A DNA stretch of 64,000 bases from Gammaproteobacteria bacterium (GCA_013151645.1 JAADHU010000010.1:35330-99329), one strand, 5' to 3'. Shown: positions 1 through 9,514, numbered from the stretch's first letter. A program made the numbers and translations. Notes: generated from the letters alone by a model not told the origin.

Positions 1-831
1 CTGCACGACAGCAAACCGTTCGGGATGCCGGGGCACCAGGATCAACACGACATCCGGTATTGATTGCAAGATCGTCTTGTGCGCGGAAAGTACCTGTTCT
101 TCCTCTCCCTCATGCGTACTCGCGGCGATCCAGACAGGCCGGTTGCCTATAATGTCATGACGAAGCTTGGCGCCGCGGATGCCCAGATCCGCGGGCATTT
201 CAATATCGAATTTGATGTTACCGGTTATGCGGGTTCGATCCGGATTCGCACCCAGCATCAGAAAACGTTTCGCGTCGGCCTCGCCCTGTGCCGCGATCAG
301 TATCCCGTGTGACAGTGTTTCTCGAAACAGCGGCAGCAGGCGACGATAGTTCTTGACAGATTTGGGCGAAATTCTGGCACTGACCAGCACCAGAGGGATT
401 TTTCGCGAGCCGCAAGCGTGATAGAGATTGGGCCAAATCTCCGTTTCCATGATCAGCGCGAGAACCGGTTTGACTGCGTTGAAAAATTGATCGACGGCAA
501 CCGGCGTTTCGAACGGAATATAACAATGGCAGACGTCGTCGTTGAACAGGCTGCGTACATGCTCAGCCCCGGTTGGTGTCACTGTTGTAATCAGGATTTG
601 TCGATCGGGAAAACGGGTTATCAGTGCCCGCACCAACGGGACGGATGCCTGCACTTCCCCCACCGATACCGCGTGCACCCAAATGCTGCCCTTCGTCAGT
701 TGGGGGAAACCGAGGCCGAAACGCTGACCCATCCGATCCCAGTAGGTGTGATTGCTAATGCCGCGCACGATCCAATAGATCGCATAAACGGGCAATAACA
801 CATAGGTCAGAATGGCATAGATAACTCGCAT
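1..831 (-). CDS. waaA: 3-deoxy-D-manno-octulosonic acid (Kdo) transferase, partial
   Basis: Membrane-anchored glycosyltransferase that adds Kdo from CMP-Kdo to lipid A precursor in LPS core synthesis. The reading frame starts with a hydrophobic anchor (MRVIYAILTYVLLPVYA). It then shows family landmarks: WVHAVSVGEVQAS, ITTVTPTGAEH, METEIWPNL, LVSARIS, GNIKFD, IAASTHEGEEE and LVPRHPERF. The C-terminal part, roughly the last third, lies beyond the left edge. An in-frame ATG at 873 would add 14 residues. 831 is preferred because family members begin a few residues before the anchor. The gene sits just downstream of hldE on the same strand (10-50 bp), so the two LPS-core genes probably form an operon. 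Confidence 0.92.
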   Translation of the reverse strand, partial: MRVIYAILTYVLLPVYAIYWIVRGISNHTYWDRMGQRFGLGFPQLTKGSIWVHAVSVGEVQASVPLVRALITRFPDRQILITTVTPTGAEHVRSLFNDDVCHCYIPFETPVAVDQFFNAVKPVLALIMETEIWPNLYHACGSRKIPLVLVSARISPKSVKNYRRLLPLFRETLSHGILIAAQGEADAKRFLMLGANPDRTRITGNIKFDIEMPADLGIRGAKLRHDIIGNRPVWIAASTHEGEEEQVLSAHKTILQSIPDVVLILVPRHPERFAVVQ

Positions 832-882
832 CAAATGGGGTGCTCTGAATCCATCAAACTCGTTTGCGGGCATCGCCCGGTC

Positions 883-2313
883 TTACGAGGTCTCTGCCGA
901 ACGGGTTTTTTCGATCAACCGGCTGGATGAGTGGCCGTCCCGAAACGAAAGTACCCTGACTTCGCCGCCATTTGACAGAACTCTTTTTGCGCCGGCTATT
1001 TCCGCCACCTCGTAGTCACCACCCTTTACGAGGACATCCGGCCGCAAGGCGGATATCAATCGTTCCGGTGTGTCTTCCGAAAAAGCGACCACCCAGTCAA
1101 CGGCTGCCAGGCCGGCCAGTACCGACATTCTGTCCACCAGTGTATTCAATGGCCGTTGCGCCCCCTTGAGGCGACGGACTGAATCGTCGTCATTCACGGC
1201 GACAACCAGTCGATCTCCAAGGCCCTTGGCCTCTTCAAGATAAGCAACGTGCCCCACATGCAGTAAGTCGAAGCAGCCGTTGGTCAGAACGATCTTCTCC
1301 GACCGCCCGCGGGCCTCGTCAAGCATTGACAGAAGATTCGCTTCAGCGACAACACCGCGGCCGCCCTGTCCGCGCTGGTGCAACGCGACCTGCAGTTCCG
1401 AAGGAGTCACCGTCACAACGCCTATCTTTCTGACGACCAGGCCGGCCGCCAGGTTTGCGATGCAGGCGGCACTGTACAGGCTGCCCCCTGCAGCCAGAAC
1501 CGCGGCGACAGCCGCAATGACGGTATCACCGGCGCCCGTTACGTCGAATACTTCGCGTGCCTGAGTCGACAGGAATACGGGTTCTGCTCCGGCTTCTACC
1601 AACAGCATCCCTTTGTCACTGCGTGTAATGAGCAGTGCATCCAGATCCAGGTGATCAACCATCGCTCCTGCCCGCGCGACCAGTTCGTCAACCGTCGTAC
1701 ATTGGCCCGCGACAGCTTCGAATTCGCCTTGATTCGGCGTCATCAGGCAAGCGCCCCGATACTTCTCGAAGTCATCTCCCTTCGGGTCGACCAGTACCGG
1801 AATACCTTTTTCACGACACACCGCGATCAGTGAGGCCGTGTCACCCAGCGTCCCCTTGCCGTAATCCGACAGCACGACGGCATCCGCACCGTCAACATGA
1901 TTTCGCAAAGACGCTACGAGCGATACGTTATTGTCTGCATCGCTCGCTTCCTGATCGAGCCGAATCAATTGCTGTCCACGACTTTGAACACGCGTCTTCG
2001 TAGTGGTGGGCCGGCCGGTCGTGTGTAATAGATCACACTGAATTTGGTGTTGCGCGAGAACAGACGCGAGCGTTTTTCCCGCTTCGTCATCTCCGATCGA
2101 CCCCAGGAGTGTCGTGCCCACGCCAAGGGAGGCCAGATTGACCGCAACGTTGGCGGCGCCACCAGGGCGATTTTCCGTATCCTGTATGTGAACCACCGGG
2201 ACCGGTGCCTCCGGCGAAATTCGGCCGGTCGTGCCAAACATGTACCGGTCCAGCATTACATCGCCGGCGACCAGCACTCGAGCCGCGGAAAAGTCAGGGA
2301 TTAAAAGGGTCAC
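883..2313 (-). CDS. hldE: bifunctional D-glycero-beta-D-manno-heptose-7-phosphate kinase / heptose-1-phosphate adenylyltransferase
   Basis: Makes ADP-heptose for the LPS inner core in the cytoplasm. The N-terminal ribokinase-like domain (about residues 1-320) has the GGAANVAVNLASLG substrate region and the DVTGAGD motif, with the catalytic Asp near 263. The C-terminal cytidylyltransferase-like domain (about 340-476) has TNGCFDLLHVGH, the HxGH nucleotidyl-transfer motif. At 476 residues it matches the full-length fused enzyme of proteobacteria. It is followed by waaA on the same strand. Upstream is a short gap to the ribonucleotide reductase pair, which is functionally unrelated. Confidence 0.96.
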   Translation of the reverse strand: MTLLIPDFSAARVLVAGDVMLDRYMFGTTGRISPEAPVPVVHIQDTENRPGGAANVAVNLASLGVGTTLLGSIGDDEAGKTLASVLAQHQIQCDLLHTTGRPTTTKTRVQSRGQQLIRLDQEASDADNNVSLVASLRNHVDGADAVVLSDYGKGTLGDTASLIAVCREKGIPVLVDPKGDDFEKYRGACLMTPNQGEFEAVAGQCTTVDELVARAGAMVDHLDLDALLITRSDKGMLLVEAGAEPVFLSTQAREVFDVTGAGDTVIAAVAAVLAAGGSLYSAACIANLAAGLVVRKIGVVTVTPSELQVALHQRGQGGRGVVAEANLLSMLDEARGRSEKIVLTNGCFDLLHVGHVAYLEEAKGLGDRLVVAVNDDDSVRRLKGAQRPLNTLVDRMSVLAGLAAVDWVVAFSEDTPERLISALRPDVLVKGGDYEVAEIAGAKRVLSNGGEVRVLSFRDGHSSSRLIEKTRSAETS

Positions 2314-2360
2314 ACTGTGATGTTACTACAACGCGTTGTATTCCACCCTCTCCGACACTG

Positions 2361-3098
2361 CTAACCGCACTTTGAGTCACCGCAGGAAAGACAGGTCATG
2401 CAGCCATCCATCATAACCAATGCGACCGTGCTGCACTTGTTGCACAACTGCGCACCCGCCGGATAACTGCTTTGCGCAAAGGCATCCTGTTGCTTCGCGC
2501 TTGCTTCAAACTCCGCGCGTTTCTCTGCGATCAGCTTACGTTGTGCATCGTCGAGTTCAGGTTTCTTCAGCAAACCGATCATAATCAAATGCTTCTCAAC
2601 GATATATCCAAGCTCCGCAATAATGGAGGGCATGAATACGCCGCCTTGCTTCCAGTAGCCACCACGCGGATCAAATACAGCCTTCATCTCATCCACGAGA
2701 AAGGTCACGTCACCGCCCTTCCTGAACACGGCAGACATAATTCGTGTCAGTGCCACTATCCATTGATAGTGGTCCAGATTTTTCGTATTGATAAATATCT
2801 CGAACGGGCGACGCTTCTCATGCTCCGTGTCCTCGTTCAGTACGATATCGTTAATCGTCACGTACATTGCATGATCCGATATGGGTGTTTTCACCTTGTA
2901 GGTTGAGCCAATCAGCATCTCCGGCCGTTCGAGCTTCTCATGCATACGGATGATTTCAGCGCCCCCGTCTTCGCTTGTTTCTTTGACGTACTTTGGCTTT
3001 GCCTCCGGCTCTTCGGTGCGTTTCACCGCATAGCCCACAATTTTCTTGTCTATTTTCGTCATCTTTTCCCGTGATCCATTCGCCTGATTCTTTTTCAT
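2361..3098 (-). CDS. nrdJb: class II ribonucleotide reductase small part, NrdJb (TSCPD domain)
   Basis: C-terminal module of a split adenosylcobalamin-dependent ribonucleotide reductase, 245 residues. The middle carries the TSCPD-type region (YVTINDI, FEIFINTKN, RIMSAVFRKGG, DPRGGYW). The C-terminus is Cys-rich (CNKCSTVALVMMDGCMTCLSCGD), matching the C-terminal redox/zinc cysteines of NrdJ proteins. Its ATG overlaps the nrdJa stop by one base (TGATG), so translation is probably coupled. The split nrdJa/nrdJb arrangement is known from Pseudomonas. An internal Met at residue 14 is an alternative start, but coupling favours the first. Confidence 0.9.
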   Translation of the reverse strand: MKKNQANGSREKMTKIDKKIVGYAVKRTEEPEAKPKYVKETSEDGGAEIIRMHEKLERPEMLIGSTYKVKTPISDHAMYVTINDIVLNEDTEHEKRRPFEIFINTKNLDHYQWIVALTRIMSAVFRKGGDVTFLVDEMKAVFDPRGGYWKQGGVFMPSIIAELGYIVEKHLIMIGLLKKPELDDAQRKLIAEKRAEFEASAKQQDAFAQSSYPAGAQLCNKCSTVALVMMDGCMTCLSCGDSKCG

Positions 3099-5305
3099 CA
3101 GAACTTACCGTAATAACCTTCTTTTAATGCGTCGAAGAGGTTTGCTGCCGTGTGCATTTCGCCGTCGTACTCAATCTCTTCGTCACCCTTCACATCCAGT
3201 TCACTGCCATCTTCAAGCGTAAACGTGTAAGTCGTATTCTTTAGGTCCCGTTCCTTGACCAGTACCCCCTGAAAAACCTCAGGATTAAAGCGAAACGTTG
3301 TGCAACCCTTCAATCCCTGATCGTAGGCATACATGTAGATGTCTTTGAATTCGTCGTAAGAATAATCCGTTGGCACATTGGCTGTCTTGGATATCGATGA
3401 ATCAATCCAGCGCTGCGCCGCTGCCTGGATGTCCACATGCTGTTTCGGCGTAATATCCTCTGCTGTAACGAAGTATTCAGGCAGTCTTTTTGCCACATCA
3501 ACACCGTCGTCGGCACCGCCGGGCATCGATGACACGTCGACCAGTTCCCGGTACGCCAGCAATTCAAAGGAAAAGACACTCACTTTGTCTTTCGTCTTTT
3601 TCCCCTGTCGAATGACATTGCGAAAATAGTGGTGCGCAAAGCTCGGTTCAATGCCATTGCTGGCGTTGTTTGCCAGCGACAACGAAATGGTACCGGTCGG
3701 GGCAATCGAACTGTGATGCGTAAATCGCGCGCCAATCTCGATCAGCTTTTCAACCAGTGCAGGATTCTCCCGAGCAACCCGTTGCATGTAGCGGCTGTAA
3801 CGGCCATGCAGGACGCGACCGGGTACCTGATCGCCCACCTTGTAACCGTCTTCTACCATCTCCGGTCGTTTTACGAGCATTGCCTGGGTAACATCGAATT
3901 CTTCGTTCATAATGGGTGCCGGGCCTTTTTCGACCGCGAGATCGAGCGCTGACTCCCAACCCGCCATGGCCATTCGCTTGGACACCTCTGCCGTGAATTC
4001 GACCGACGAGGATGAACCGTATCTCATACGCAGCATGGTGATCGTCGAGCCCAGCCCCAGGAACCCCATGCCGTGGCGACGTTTGCGGATGATTTCCTCG
4101 CGTTGCCTGGCCAGCGGCAATCCATTGATTTCCACAACGTTATCCAGCATACGGGTGAATATCTTGACCACTTTACGAAATTCATCCCAGTCAAACCGGG
4201 CGCTGTCGGTAAAGGGGTCGAGCACAAATTTCGTCAGGTTGATCGACCCGAGGAGACACGATCCGTAGGGCGGCAGTGGTTGCTCGCCGCAGGGATTCGT
4301 CGCGCGGACGTTTTCGGCGAACCAGTTATTGTTCATCTCATTAACTTTATCGATCAGAACAAAACCCGGCTCCGCGAAGTCGTAGGTGGATGCCATAATG
4401 ACATCCCAGACGCGCCGCGCCGGCATGCTGCGATAGATCTTGCAGGCAACCAGTCCGTCAGCGTTACAGACGTAGCTCTTTGCTTCCGGCCACTCGCGCC
4501 AAACAAACTGAGTCGCATCGTCCAGGTCGAGGCCCTCTTCCTCCACTTCTTTCTGCGTAACCGGAAACGCCAACTGCCATTCATCGCCCTGTTTAACGGC
4601 CTGCATGAATTCATCGGTAATCAGCAATGACAAGTTGAACTGGCGCAAGCGGCCATCTTCACGCTTCGCCTTGATGAAATCGATCGCATCCGGATGGCCT
4701 ACGTCAAACGTACCCATCTGCGCGCCACGTCGACCACCGGCCGAGGAGACGGTGAAACACATCTTGTCGTAAATATCCATGAACGACAGTGGCCCCGACG
4801 TGTATGCGCCGGCGCCGGTCACGTAGGCCCCTTTTGGCCGCAGCGTCGAAAATTCATAGCCGATACCGCATCCGGCTTTGAGCGTCAGCCCCGCCTCATG
4901 GACCTTGTTCAAAATATGGTCCATGGAATCAGACACGGTTCCCGACACCGTGCAATTGATCGTCGAGGTAGCCGGCTTGTGTTCCTGTGCGCCCGCATTC
5001 GAAATAATGCGGCCCGCGGGTATGGCGCCATTACGTAACGCCCACAGGAATTCGTCGAAGTATTTCTCTCTGAGCGTGTCCTCTTCGACGTCCGCCAGTG
5101 CACGGGCAACTCGTTCGTAAGTTTCATCGATGGATTGATCGACAACGGACCCATCTTTTGCGATCAGCCGGTATTTCGATTCCCAGATATCCAGCGATGC
5201 TGGCTGGAAGGCAATGTCGCCCAAATTGTTTATTGCAAGATTCACTGCGGACTTCATGTGCCCCTTTACTCCCTCAATCTCCGTTAAGGAGTCCCCGAAT
5301 TTCAT
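3098..5305 (-). CDS. nrdJa: adenosylcobalamin-dependent (class II) ribonucleoside-diphosphate reductase, catalytic NrdJa
   Basis: Oxygen-independent reduction of ribonucleotides to deoxyribonucleotides using coenzyme B12. The 735-residue protein has the radical-site loop NPCGEQPLPPYGSC (Asn337, Cys339, Glu341, with the partner Cys at 350). The other active-site Cys is near 118 (INCTVSG). It also has LKAGCGIGYEFSTLRP, RQFNLSLLIT and PTGTISLSLANNASNGIEPSFA. No ATP-cone is seen at the N-terminus, where a short leader precedes the barrel. It is cotranscribed with nrdJb. A 16-bp NrdR-box-like palindrome lies about 100 bp upstream, which suggests NrdR repression. Confidence 0.94.
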   Translation of the reverse strand: MKFGDSLTEIEGVKGHMKSAVNLAINNLGDIAFQPASLDIWESKYRLIAKDGSVVDQSIDETYERVARALADVEEDTLREKYFDEFLWALRNGAIPAGRIISNAGAQEHKPATSTINCTVSGTVSDSMDHILNKVHEAGLTLKAGCGIGYEFSTLRPKGAYVTGAGAYTSGPLSFMDIYDKMCFTVSSAGGRRGAQMGTFDVGHPDAIDFIKAKREDGRLRQFNLSLLITDEFMQAVKQGDEWQLAFPVTQKEVEEEGLDLDDATQFVWREWPEAKSYVCNADGLVACKIYRSMPARRVWDVIMASTYDFAEPGFVLIDKVNEMNNNWFAENVRATNPCGEQPLPPYGSCLLGSINLTKFVLDPFTDSARFDWDEFRKVVKIFTRMLDNVVEINGLPLARQREEIIRKRRHGMGFLGLGSTITMLRMRYGSSSSVEFTAEVSKRMAMAGWESALDLAVEKGPAPIMNEEFDVTQAMLVKRPEMVEDGYKVGDQVPGRVLHGRYSRYMQRVARENPALVEKLIEIGARFTHHSSIAPTGTISLSLANNASNGIEPSFAHHYFRNVIRQGKKTKDKVSVFSFELLAYRELVDVSSMPGGADDGVDVAKRLPEYFVTAEDITPKQHVDIQAAAQRWIDSSISKTANVPTDYSYDEFKDIYMYAYDQGLKGCTTFRFNPEVFQGVLVKERDLKNTTYTFTLEDGSELDVKGDEEIEYDGEMHTAANLFDALKEGYYGKF

Positions 5306-5405
5306 TGATAATTCACTCTTTTCAGAGCGAATAGCTCCCCGCTCGCCGCTGTCCCATTTTTCAACGGCAAGTGCCCCAAAAGGCCAAATGTTTTCGTTAT
5401 TACAG

Positions 5406-5421
5406 ACACAAGATGTTGTGT
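5406..5421. promoter_or_regulatory. NrdR box upstream of nrdJa
   Basis: ACACAAGATGTTGTGT is a near-perfect 16-bp palindrome. It matches the NrdR operator consensus (ACACWATATATWGTGT) at 14 of 16 positions. It sits 100 bp upstream of the nrdJa start. NrdR boxes usually come in pairs about 31 bp apart. Here only a weaker partner is visible 24 bp away (GCACAAGATTATGCCC at 5430), so the second half of the operator is uncertain. Confidence 0.65.
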
Positions 5422-6011
5422 CTGAGCAAGCACAAGATTATGCCCGTAAGCGGCGACTGTCAAGCACTGACCGGAAATTTATATCGAAGCATTAGTAACG
5501 AAAAAACAATGAGTTACGGACTATTTTGAAAAAAGTTCTTTAAAAACAATGTGAAAATAGAAGCACTTTTTTTCAAACCGGTTTTCACTATATCTTGTAG
5601 CTGCACTGAGAGCACAACCACACCCTGCATCGACACCACAATTGTGCGTTTTTACCCATATTGCCGATCTTAAAACAGCTGCGCGGTCGAAATCACGGCT
5701 CGGGAAAAACGTCGCAAGCGGCGTAACCGCGCGGCTCCGATACCCACATTCCTGTTTGCAGCGAGAGTCAGGACCAAAAAGGAGAGCAGAAAATGCAGCG
5801 CATTGTCTGCAACGTGTCTCTGACCACTTTCCACGATGCTGCTCGCTGCCGTACCCCGCGAAGCCGACTGATTCGACCGGGTCTGTGGTCCGATGCGTGT
5901 CGACGGATGCCTCGATGGCTGCGACGGAACTCTTATGACCGGCATCATTCTGGGGATGTCGGTCTGTTAACATTGGCGAAAAGGCGTCAACAAGGCATGC
6001 TGCCAATGAGT

Positions 6012-6040
6012 GGAACTTTTCGCTTCACCTAAGTGTCTCC
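6012..6040 (+). promoter_or_regulatory. candidate sigma-E-type promoter for the Do-like protease
   Basis: GGAACTT at 6012-6018 is an exact match to the RpoE -35 element. A TCTCC (consensus TCTGA/TCTAA) follows after 17 bp at 6036-6040. It lies about 73 bp upstream of a degQ/mucD-like start, a gene class often under envelope-stress control. The -10 is imperfect and the spacing is one base long, so this is a candidate only. Confidence 0.4.
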
Positions 6041-6112
6041 TCCGTAGGCCGCAACGAAACCCACTTTCCCGGAAAACCGTCGAAGCATGACGGTGATTGA
6101 GGACCCTGATCC

Positions 6113-7453
6113 ATGAAAACCAGTTACCAAGCCGCTCTGGCTATGCTCCTCCTGTCTGTGGCCACGATCAGTGCGGCCGCATTGCCCGATCGCGTTGATG
6201 GAGAACCGTTACCCAGCCTTGCGCCGCTGGTCAAACGCGTTGCGCCCGCCGTGGTCAATATTCGCGTCAGTCAAACCATCGAGACACGCTCCCAATATGG
6301 TGACGAGGCATTTCGTCGCTTTTTTGGGCTGCCCAACGGCCCGGGTGGATCGCGCGAAGTGAGTAGTGCCGGTTCCGGCGTCATTATCGATGCGGCGAAC
6401 GGTTACATTCTAACGAACCACCACGTGGTCGACGGTGCCGACAGGATCCAGATCTCCCTGCTCGACGACCAATCGCTCGACGCCGAAATCGTTGGCTCCG
6501 ACCCGGAAACCGATATCGCCGTGATCAAGGTCGAGCCGATTGGCCTGGTGGATATTCCCATCGGAAATTCTGACGATCTTGAGGTGGGCGACTTTGTGCT
6601 TGCCATCGGCAACCCGTTCGGCCTGGGTAACACTGTGACCTCCGGGATTATCAGTGCGCTGGGTCGGACCGGCATCAACCGCAACGGCTATGAAGATTTC
6701 ATTCAGACCGATGCATCGATCAATCCCGGCAATTCGGGCGGCGCACTGGTGAATATGCGTGGCGAACTGGTGGGCATTAATTCCATGATTCTCAGTCGCA
6801 CGGGCGGCAATGTCGGTATCGGTTTCGCGGTACCCTCAGCCATCGCCCGGTCGATCATGCGACAAATTATTGATTTTGGCGAAGTTCGTCGCGGCCTCCT
6901 CGGCGTCTCCATTGATACGATTGATGCCGACAGCGCCAAGGCACTCGGCGCGGAAGTGGACAGCGGTGCACTCGTAACGTCGATCTCGCCGGATTCCGCC
7001 GCTGAGAAGGCGGGGCTGCAGGTTGATGACATCATTACCAAAATCAACAACTCGAAAATTGACAGCGGTCGGGAACTCGCGAACGCAATCGGTCTGAAGG
7101 CATCGGGCGAAAGCGTCGACATCGAGTTTGTTCGCGACGGCCAGCCCAGATCGGTACGCGCCAGACTCGGGCGTCAAATCACCTCCAGCGGTGGCATCGA
7201 CATACATCCCGGTCTCGAAGGAGCCCAATTTTCTTCGGCAACGACAACCGCAGCCAGTGGCGTCGAGGTCACTGCCGTCGAGGCAGGCTCTCCTGCCGCC
7301 CAACGCGGACTACGTGCCGGGGACGTCATTACGGCCGTGAACCGACAACCGATCCGAAACCTGCAACAGCTGCGGGAAATCGCGCAACAGGGCAGGATTC
7401 TGTTTTTGCTGGTGCAACGAGGTGATCGCGCTCTGATGCTGCGGATTCGCTGA
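6113..7453 (+). CDS. Do-family periplasmic serine endoprotease (DegQ/MucD-like)
   Basis: Periplasmic protein-quality-control protease/chaperone. A signal peptide spans residues 1-23 (ending ATISAAA). The trypsin-like domain carries the triad His104 (TNHHVVDGAD), Asp134 (DPETDIAVIKV) and Ser208 (NPGNSGGALVN). Two PDZ domains follow: about 255-345 (RRGLLGVSID) and 365-445, the second with a GDVITAVNRQP carboxylate-binding region. At 446 residues it matches DegQ/MucD length rather than the longer DegP. A candidate sigma-E promoter precedes it. The next gene, slt, follows after a short gap and may share its transcript. Confidence 0.93.
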   Translation: MKTSYQAALAMLLLSVATISAAALPDRVDGEPLPSLAPLVKRVAPAVVNIRVSQTIETRSQYGDEAFRRFFGLPNGPGGSREVSSAGSGVIIDAANGYILTNHHVVDGADRIQISLLDDQSLDAEIVGSDPETDIAVIKVEPIGLVDIPIGNSDDLEVGDFVLAIGNPFGLGNTVTSGIISALGRTGINRNGYEDFIQTDASINPGNSGGALVNMRGELVGINSMILSRTGGNVGIGFAVPSAIARSIMRQIIDFGEVRRGLLGVSIDTIDADSAKALGAEVDSGALVTSISPDSAAEKAGLQVDDIITKINNSKIDSGRELANAIGLKASGESVDIEFVRDGQPRSVRARLGRQITSSGGIDIHPGLEGAQFSSATTTAASGVEVTAVEAGSPAAQRGLRAGDVITAVNRQPIRNLQQLREIAQQGRILFLLVQRGDRALMLRIR

Positions 7454-7511
7454 TGATCGTGGCAGCACTGCAAGCAAATAGTCCTTGCGGGGCGACAGGA
7501 AAACATTCCGA

Positions 7512-9476
7512 ATGAGGCGGGGGTTGCGAATACCCCTTTTACTCGCATCGATCTGCATCGGTTCCGCTACGCATGCCGCGTCGGCGAAAATTGACACTCA
7601 ACGGCAGGTATTTCGAGATGCCTATGCCGCCGTGGAACGCGGCGACTGGGCCCCGGCCGCCGCGAATCGATCGTTGCTGTCCGACTACGTGCTGTGGCCC
7701 GATCTTCGCGCCGCCTACCTGAGAACCCGTCTGGGCAAGGGAGAAAACGAGGAAATTCGCGCTTTCCTCAAGCAATACGGCACGCTAAAACCGGCCCGGG
7801 ATCTGCGCTACCGATTTGCCCGGCAACTTGCGGCCGACAGCCGGTACAGCGCTTTTCTATCGCTCTACGAACAGTTTTACCAGGGCCGTGGCGTCGCCGA
7901 TCTCGACTGCCTCGCCCTCGACGCACAGATCGCGGTCGGTAAAACCGAGGCCATCGCAACACGCGCCGAAGCCTTGTGGCTTATTGGTAAAAGCCAGGCT
8001 GACGAATGCAACCCTGTGTTCGACTATCTGCGTCATTCCGGCCAGTTGGGCAAGACCTTGTACCGCGAACGGTTCGTACTCGCCAGAGACGCAAGACGAT
8101 TTTCTCTGGCGCGTTATCTGGCCCGCTCGATTGACGAAGAATACGTTGCCGAGTCCAATCGATGGCTGAGCGCGCAAAACAGCCCCGGCACCTTCATTCA
8201 ACAAGCGGACCTGGGCGCCGTCACCCCTGCCCTCAAGAAGCAGCTTGTCTACGCATTGAAGACTCTGGCGTATCGAGAGCCCGTCGCTGCGCAGCAGCTC
8301 TGGAACACGACTGAATCTCTGCTTCGTTTCAGTCCCGATCAAGTATCGGCCGTTGAACAACATATCGCGTTGTGGGCCGCACGCCTGAATCTTCCCGAGG
8401 CCGACGCGCTGCTCGCCAACCTGGAAGACGGCGCTGTAAACGACGAAGTGACGCGCTGGCGCATTCGAACCTCGCTGCGCCGAAAGGCGTGGCAAGACGT
8501 CCGCACGCATATCAATCATCTCAGTGCCCCTGAGAAACAACGCGAAGAGTGGCAATACTGGCAAGCCATCGCTCTGCGGCAGTCCGGCTTCAACGACGAA
8601 TCGACCACACTCCTGGCATCGCTTGCAAAGCAACGCAGCTATTACGGCTTTCTCGCCGCGGACCAGCTAGATCGGGCTTACGTTTTTAGTCAGGATGCCA
8701 TTGAGCGCGACGCGACAATCATCGCGGAGTTAGCCGCAAACCCATCGCTGATTCGCGCGCGCGAATTGTTCCTTGTCGGGCTGGAAGGACGTGGCAGATC
8801 TGAATGGGACGCCGCGATTCGCAATCTCGACATATCGCACAAGAGACAGGCCGCCGTTCTCGCGCATCGTTGGGGCTGGCACTCGCGTGCCATTGCCACT
8901 GCCGCCGAGAGCGGGGACTATGCCGATCTCGAACTGCGTTACCCGCTTCCCCACCGCGAGTCCTTCGAACTCTTCTCGTCGGCGGCGCGTATCCGTGAGA
9001 GCTGGGCCTATAGCGTCGCCCGTAGTGAGAGCCTGTTCATGCGCGATATCCGATCCAGTGCGGGCGCTATCGGCGTCATGCAGCTTATGCCCGAAACCGG
9101 GCGCCGCACGGCACGCGAAATCAGCTATCCGTACAAAGGCCGCAATACCCTGACCGATCCCAGCAGCAATATTCGCCTCGGCACCTTTTACCTCGGCAAA
9201 ATGTACCAGCGCTTTGGTGAACATACCGCGCTCGCCACGGCAGCCTACAATGCCGGTCCCCTGCGGGTCGAAGCATGGATGCCCTCCCTGGGAGCAGTGG
9301 ATGCCCGTATCTGGATTGAGAACATTCCCTTCAATGAAACTCGCAACTATGTGCGACGCGTGCTGGCGGCCGATGCGATATTTCATTGGCGTCTCACCGG
9401 CGAGACACGCCGTGTATCGAGTCAGCTTGGGGATATTGTTGCGGGTGGGGAACCGTTACGGATTGCGGCTCAATAG
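7512..9476 (+). CDS. slt: soluble lytic murein transglycosylase (Slt70-like)
   Basis: Periplasmic enzyme that cleaves peptidoglycan glycan strands to 1,6-anhydromuramyl products. The signal peptide MRRGLRIPLLLASICIGSATHA is followed by a long alpha-superhelical region (about 25-480). A C-terminal SLT catalytic domain has Glu506 (ARSESLF), GAIGVMQLMPETG, the ALATAAYNAG motif and an ENIPFNETRNYVRRV tail. The ATG at 7512 was chosen over a TTG at 7485 because it starts directly at the signal peptide and has AGGA upstream. 654 residues is normal for the family. Confidence 0.93.
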   Translation: MRRGLRIPLLLASICIGSATHAASAKIDTQRQVFRDAYAAVERGDWAPAAANRSLLSDYVLWPDLRAAYLRTRLGKGENEEIRAFLKQYGTLKPARDLRYRFARQLAADSRYSAFLSLYEQFYQGRGVADLDCLALDAQIAVGKTEAIATRAEALWLIGKSQADECNPVFDYLRHSGQLGKTLYRERFVLARDARRFSLARYLARSIDEEYVAESNRWLSAQNSPGTFIQQADLGAVTPALKKQLVYALKTLAYREPVAAQQLWNTTESLLRFSPDQVSAVEQHIALWAARLNLPEADALLANLEDGAVNDEVTRWRIRTSLRRKAWQDVRTHINHLSAPEKQREEWQYWQAIALRQSGFNDESTTLLASLAKQRSYYGFLAADQLDRAYVFSQDAIERDATIIAELAANPSLIRARELFLVGLEGRGRSEWDAAIRNLDISHKRQAAVLAHRWGWHSRAIATAAESGDYADLELRYPLPHRESFELFSSAARIRESWAYSVARSESLFMRDIRSSAGAIGVMQLMPETGRRTAREISYPYKGRNTLTDPSSNIRLGTFYLGKMYQRFGEHTALATAAYNAGPLRVEAWMPSLGAVDARIWIENIPFNETRNYVRRVLAADAIFHWRLTGETRRVSSQLGDIVAGGEPLRIAAQ

Positions 9477-9486
9477 GAGTTCATTC

Positions 9487-9514
9487 GGACTCGCACCTGT
9501 CCTTGATCGTGGTT
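9487..9514. repeat. short sequence resembling the flanks of the 51.4-kb palindrome
   Basis: CGGACTCGC followed directly by ACCTGTCCTTGATCGTGGT. The first nine bases and 17 of the next 19 match the two flanks of the palindrome at 51359-51452. It lies just after slt, between convergent genes. It may be an unoccupied version of the same repeat, or a remnant. Confidence 0.4.

Larger units (their letters stand above)
5306..6112. other. long intergenic region between divergent nrdJa and degQ-like gene
   Basis: About 0.8 kb with no convincing gene. The nrdJa side holds the NrdR-like palindrome and AT-rich sequence around 5500-5600. The degQ side holds a sigma-E-like promoter at 6012. A plus-strand frame 5793-6032 has a good ribosome binding site (AAGGAGAGC) but an Arg/Cys-rich, unfamiliar 79-residue product, and its end overlaps the candidate promoter. 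Minus-strand frames here also lack protein-like composition. A small RNA or a decayed gene cannot be excluded. Confidence 0.5.

Noticed and set aside
5430..5445. Second NrdR box
   Set aside because: Only one half matches and the spacing is 24 bp instead of about 31; mentioned but not annotated as a site.
5521..6006. 161-codon minus-strand frame
   Set aside because: Composition unlike the neighbouring proteins and no start signal; probably a chance open frame.
5793..6032. 79-codon plus-strand frame with a good ribosome binding site
   Set aside because: Arg/Cys-rich composition, no recognisable domain, and its 3' end overlaps the candidate sigma-E promoter. Not listed as a gene.
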